Shown: piece after piece, positions 6,557 to 9,041 of the stretch
How positions within the stretch are numbered: the stretch's first letter is position 1
How the letters are laid out: each line of letters begins with the position of its first letter
Origin: an uncultured Flavobacteriaceae bacterium
GTDB taxonomy: Bacteria; Bacteroidota; Bacteroidia; Flavobacteriales; Flavobacteriaceae
Direction of reading: 5' to 3'
Length of the DNA: 9,041 nt
NCBI GenBank assembly: GCA_913020685.1
Contig: CAJWAY010000044.1
Span: forward strand, 1 to 9,041
Notes under the pieces: generated by a model
What the model saw: only the letters and a program-made list of their open reading frames with translations
Told to the model about the DNA's origin: nothing
Databases searched by the model: none
Made by a program: the position numbers and the translations under genes

Positions 6557-7255
6557 ATGAGAAAAAACACTTTGATTGTAGGAGGAAGTTCGGGCATCGG
6601 CTTATCATTGGTAAAACAATTACAGTCCAACCATAACCTTTTTGTAGCCAATCGATCCAATGAAGCACTTAATGGACTATCGGTCGAATTCATACCCTAC
6701 GATGTGGAAAATGGTGAATTAGAAGTCACCAAGCTACCAGAAACATTACATGGCTTAGTCTATTGCCCAGGAACCATCAACTTAAGACCGTTTAAAGGTT
6801 TGAAACCTGAAGTCTTTTCCAGAGATTTTTCAATCAACGTGATGGGAGCAATTAAGACCCTACAAGCTGTTTTGGGTCGATTACAAAATAATGAAGTACC
6901 CGCTAGTGTGGTATTTTTTAGCACAGTGGCTGTGCAAACGGGTATGCCTTTTCACTCTTCGGTCGCCACAGCAAAAGGAGCTTTGGAAGGATTATCGCGT
7001 TCCTTGGCAGCAGAACTGGCTCCCAAAATCAGATTTAATGTTTTGGCCCCTTCATTGGTAGATACTCCTTTGGCTGAAAAATTTCTTAACAACGATACCA
7101 AAAAAAGCAATGCTGAGGGAAGACACCCCTTGCAAAGGATCGGAAGTCCAGAGGAAATTGCTAAAATGGTTGCATTTTTATTGGGTGATCAAAGCAGTTG
7201 GATTACAGCGCAAACTATAACTATTGATGGTGGGATAGGAAGTATAAAAAGTTAA
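6557..7255 (+). CDS. SDR family protein with atypical active site
   Basis: This 232-residue protein has a classical short-chain dehydrogenase/reductase Rossmann fold. The nucleotide loop GGSSGIG is at residues 9-15, the NNAG position reads YCPG (69-72), Asn94 is in FSINVMG, and Ser122 is in VVFFST. The segment PFHSSVATAKGALEGL (131-146) holds Lys140. PSLVDTP (165-171) and the C-terminal DGGIG complete the fold. The YxxxK motif is missing its tyrosine: the residue four before Lys140 is Val136. The protein may thus be a non-standard reductase that relies on another residue, or a non-catalytic cofactor-binding protein. It lacks a long Rossmann loop after strand 2 that would clearly indicate NADP or NAD. 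It starts one base after the SRPBCC stop and ends two bases before the photolyase start, firmly within the operon. Substrate is unknown. Confidence 0.88.
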   Translation: MRKNTLIVGGSSGIGLSLVKQLQSNHNLFVANRSNEALNGLSVEFIPYDVENGELEVTKLPETLHGLVYCPGTINLRPFKGLKPEVFSRDFSINVMGAIKTLQAVLGRLQNNEVPASVVFFSTVAVQTGMPFHSSVATAKGALEGLSRSLAAELAPKIRFNVLAPSLVDTPLAEKFLNNDTKKSNAEGRHPLQRIGSPEEIAKMVAFLLGDQSSWITAQTITIDGGIGSIKS

Positions 7256-7257
7256 AT

Positions 7258-8565
7258 GTGAAAGAAAAGTTCACTATTTTTTGGTTTAGAAGGGACCTTA
7301 GGTTAGATGATAATAAAGGGCTTTATGAAGCATTAAAAGGTACCAATAAAGTTATCCCGATTTTTATTTATGACACAGAAATCATAGATAAATTGCCAAA
7401 GAATGATCACAGATTAACATTCATTAATAATGCCTTGGGTGGCATCAATAACGCTATGAAGAGGAACAGATGCTCGGTCGGAATTTATCGGGGCACCCCC
7501 AAGGCTATTTTTAATAAAATCATTCGAGAATTTCCCATCGAAAAAGTCATTACCAACCATGACTACGAAACTTACGCAATAAAGCGTGATGAAGAAATTA
7601 GAAAACTCTTAAAAGCAGAAAGAATCGACTTTGTTACTTACAAAGATCAGGTTATTTATGAAAAAAATGAAGTGGTCAAGGACGATGGAAACCCCTATGT
7701 GGTCTACACTCCATACTCCAGAAAGTGGATGACAAAGTTTAGTGAAGAGGGGATAAAACAATATCCCTCCGAAGATCATTTAGAAAACCTTTACAACGAA
7801 AAACCACTCCCTCAAATATCTTTAGATGAAATGGGTTTTAAAATCTCGAAGATGGTCCCAAAAGCTCTTGAGTTTGATGAAAACCTGGTTGATCAATATG
7901 AGGCAACACGAAATTTTCCATCCAAAGACAGCACATCCCGCTTGGGTGTCCACTTGCGTTTTGGGACCCAAAGTATTAGGAAATTTGTCGTAAAAAGTGC
8001 TGAAAGAAAAAATACAACATTTTTAAAGGAACTGATCTGGAGGGAATTCTTTATGCAAATCCTTTGGCATTTTCCCTACACAGAAAATCAATGTTTTAAA
8101 AAGCAATACGATCGAATTGAATACCGAAATAATGAGGAAGAATTCGAAAAATGGTGTCAAGGAAAGACTGGTTACCCTCTTGTAGATGCAGGGATGAGAC
8201 AACTCAATCAAACAGGTTTTATGCACAATCGCGTTAGGATGTTGGTTTCCAGTTTTTTGTGCAAGCACCTCCTGATCGACTGGAGATGGGGGGAGGCTTA
8301 TTTTGCGGAAAAGCTATTTGATTACGAAAAATCAAGTAATTTAGGTAATTGGCAGTGGGTGGCTGGATGTGGTGTGGACGCTGCTCCCTATTTCAGAATC
8401 TTCAATCCCCATGAGCAAGTCAAAAAATTTGACAAAAATCTCAAGTATATCAATCGATGGGTAAACGACTTAAATGAATTTACTTACCCTGAACCCATAG
8501 TAGATCACAAATTTGCAAGAGAACGGTGCCTAAAAGAATATAAATATGCACTTACCCCAGCATGA
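7258..8565 (+). CDS. phr: Class I cyclobutane pyrimidine dimer photolyase
   Basis: This 435-residue flavoprotein repairs UV-induced cyclobutane pyrimidine dimers using blue light. The N-terminal antenna (alpha/beta) domain begins FTIFWFRRDLRLDDN at 5-19. The helical FAD domain contains SRLGVHLRFGTQSIR (227-241), ELIWREFF (258-265), KTGYPLVDAGMRQLN (303-317) and NLGNWQWVAGCGVDAAPYFRIFNP (361-384, cited by positions). By alignment from memory to E. coli Phr, the electron-transfer Trp triad is kept (W299, W342, W365). The flavin-N5 Asn is kept (N361), and dimer-contact W261 and W367 and E258 are present, so it should be active. The start is GTG at 7258: an ATG two bases earlier is followed at once by TGA, and no later start keeps the FWFRRDLR motif. 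It follows the SDR stop by two bases and overlaps the next gene by four (ATGA, 8562-8565). Confidence 0.93.
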   Translation: MKEKFTIFWFRRDLRLDDNKGLYEALKGTNKVIPIFIYDTEIIDKLPKNDHRLTFINNALGGINNAMKRNRCSVGIYRGTPKAIFNKIIREFPIEKVITNHDYETYAIKRDEEIRKLLKAERIDFVTYKDQVIYEKNEVVKDDGNPYVVYTPYSRKWMTKFSEEGIKQYPSEDHLENLYNEKPLPQISLDEMGFKISKMVPKALEFDENLVDQYEATRNFPSKDSTSRLGVHLRFGTQSIRKFVVKSAERKNTTFLKELIWREFFMQILWHFPYTENQCFKKQYDRIEYRNNEEEFEKWCQGKTGYPLVDAGMRQLNQTGFMHNRVRMLVSSFLCKHLLIDWRWGEAYFAEKLFDYEKSSNLGNWQWVAGCGVDAAPYFRIFNPHEQVKKFDKNLKYINRWVNDLNEFTYPEPIVDHKFARERCLKEYKYALTPA

Positions 8566-8708
8566 AAGCTCAAAAAAAAAAGCACCTGCCCAATAAAGTA
8601 TGTCCAAAATGCGAACGCCCTTTTTATTGGAGAAAAAAATGGGAACGTGATTGGGAAAATGTAAAATACTGCAGTAAAAAATGTCAAAAACAGAAGACAC
8701 AGCTTTAG
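8562..8708 (+). CDS. DUF2256 small Cys4 (zinc-ribbon-like) protein
   Basis: This is a 48-residue basic protein. It has a lysine-rich N-terminus, CPKC (C14, C17), then FYWRKKWERDWENV rich in Trp and Arg/Lys, and YCSKKC (C37, C41). The CxxC-19-CxxxC arrangement with the WRKKW core is the DUF2256 pattern. Four cysteines could bind one zinc, and the charge suggests contact with nucleic acid, but no function is established. DUF2256 genes commonly sit beside cryptochrome/photolyase genes, as here (known from memory of genome contexts). The start ATG at 8562 overlaps the CPD photolyase stop (ATGA), and the 3' 28 bases overlap the DASH photolyase gene in another frame. A run of ten A at 8572-8581 covers codons 4-7 and could be prone to slippage. 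Confidence 0.88.
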   Translation: MKAQKKKHLPNKVCPKCERPFYWRKKWERDWENVKYCSKKCQKQKTQL

Positions 8709-9041
8709 TTTGGTACAGAAATGATCTGAGAACTTTAGATCACACTGGACTGAGAAAGGCTGTAGAAAGTGGCTACAGGGTTGTGGCTTTCTACACTTTC
8801 AATCCAAAGCACTACCATACCCATCGATGGGGTTTCAAAAAAACAGATCGGTTTAGGGCCCAATTCCTTATTGAAAGCGTAAAAACTTTACAACAAGCAT
8901 TGAAATCATTGAACATTTCCTTGATCATCGACACAAATACTCCAGATAAATCACTCCCTGAATGGATCAAAAAATACAATGTAAATGAAATTTACCTACA
9001 ACACGAATGGACTGAAGAAGAAAGACAAGAAGAAAAGGCCG
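8681..9041 (+). CDS. DASH-type cryptochrome/photolyase, N-terminal part (runs off the edge)
   Basis: The 120 residues in the window cover most of the N-terminal antenna domain of a photolyase/cryptochrome. LVWYRNDLRTLDHTGL at 9-24 is the conserved first strand and loop. KKTDRFRAQFLIESVKTLQQAL, at about residues 52-73, is the segment typical of the DASH subfamily and differs clearly from the upstream CPD photolyase. NVNEIYLQHEWTEEE near the edge matches the strand-loop where DASH proteins continue. DASH proteins bind FAD and an MTHF antenna and repair dimers mainly in single-stranded DNA, and some act in signalling. The FAD domain is beyond the window. ATG 8681 is the only credible start, since the conserved LVWYRNDLR begins inside the DUF2256 stop region; this gives a 28-base overlap with DUF2256. 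Confidence 0.85.
   Translation, partial: MSKTEDTALVWYRNDLRTLDHTGLRKAVESGYRVVAFYTFNPKHYHTHRWGFKKTDRFRAQFLIESVKTLQQALKSLNISLIIDTNTPDKSLPEWIKKYNVNEIYLQHEWTEEERQEEKA

Noticed and set aside
8572..8681. Possible programmed -1 frameshift at the A10 run linking DUF2256 to the DASH frame
   Set aside because: The DASH frame has a TAA at 8594-8596 soon after the A run, so a fusion product cannot form.

Overview
This window looks like Bacteroidota chromosome. It is AT-rich, has few Shine-Dalgarno-like sites, and carries the TAnnTTTG promoter element typical of the phylum. It also encodes protein types that are common there: a DUF2911 protein, a secreted PIG-L/LmbE deacetylase, and a KdsC-Maf pair. Cytophagales (for example Cyclobacteriaceae) is a reasonable guess, but the sequence alone does not prove it. 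There are no RNA genes, insertion sequences, CRISPR arrays or phage genes. No gap between genes reaches 300 bases.

Layout. (1) Positions 1-674: the 3' end of a KdsC-like KDO-8-phosphate phosphatase overlaps by 4 bases a Maf-family nucleotide pyrophosphatase. (2) Positions 769-4993: a compact three-gene block. It holds a large secreted multidomain PIG-L deacetylase, a 31-residue hydrophobic small protein overlapping both neighbours at its start and stop codons, and a sodium:solute symporter. This suggests periplasmic deacetylation coupled to uptake of the product. (3) Positions 5119-5964, minus strand: a secreted DUF2911 protein that converges on the symporter. (4) Positions 5965-6087: a 123-base divergent regulatory region. 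It has TAnnTTTG elements in both directions and a strong AT-rich dyad plus related repeats around the -33 region of the rightward promoter. (5) Positions 6088-9041 (open at the edge): a tightly packed five-gene photolyase operon. The order is SRPBCC protein, SDR protein lacking the usual catalytic tyrosine, class I CPD photolyase, DUF2256 small Cys4 protein, DASH-type cryptochrome/photolyase (5' part only).

The last block is the most interesting. Two flavin photoenzymes of different subfamilies are co-transcribed with a tiny zinc-ribbon-like protein of unknown function and two putative small-molecule proteins. All junctions overlap or are within 2 bases, and a palindromic candidate operator lies at the promoter. 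The likely theme is light or UV damage response, but the roles of SRPBCC, SDR and DUF2256 are open. The second item of note is the small membrane protein at 3240-3335, which is easily missed in annotation.
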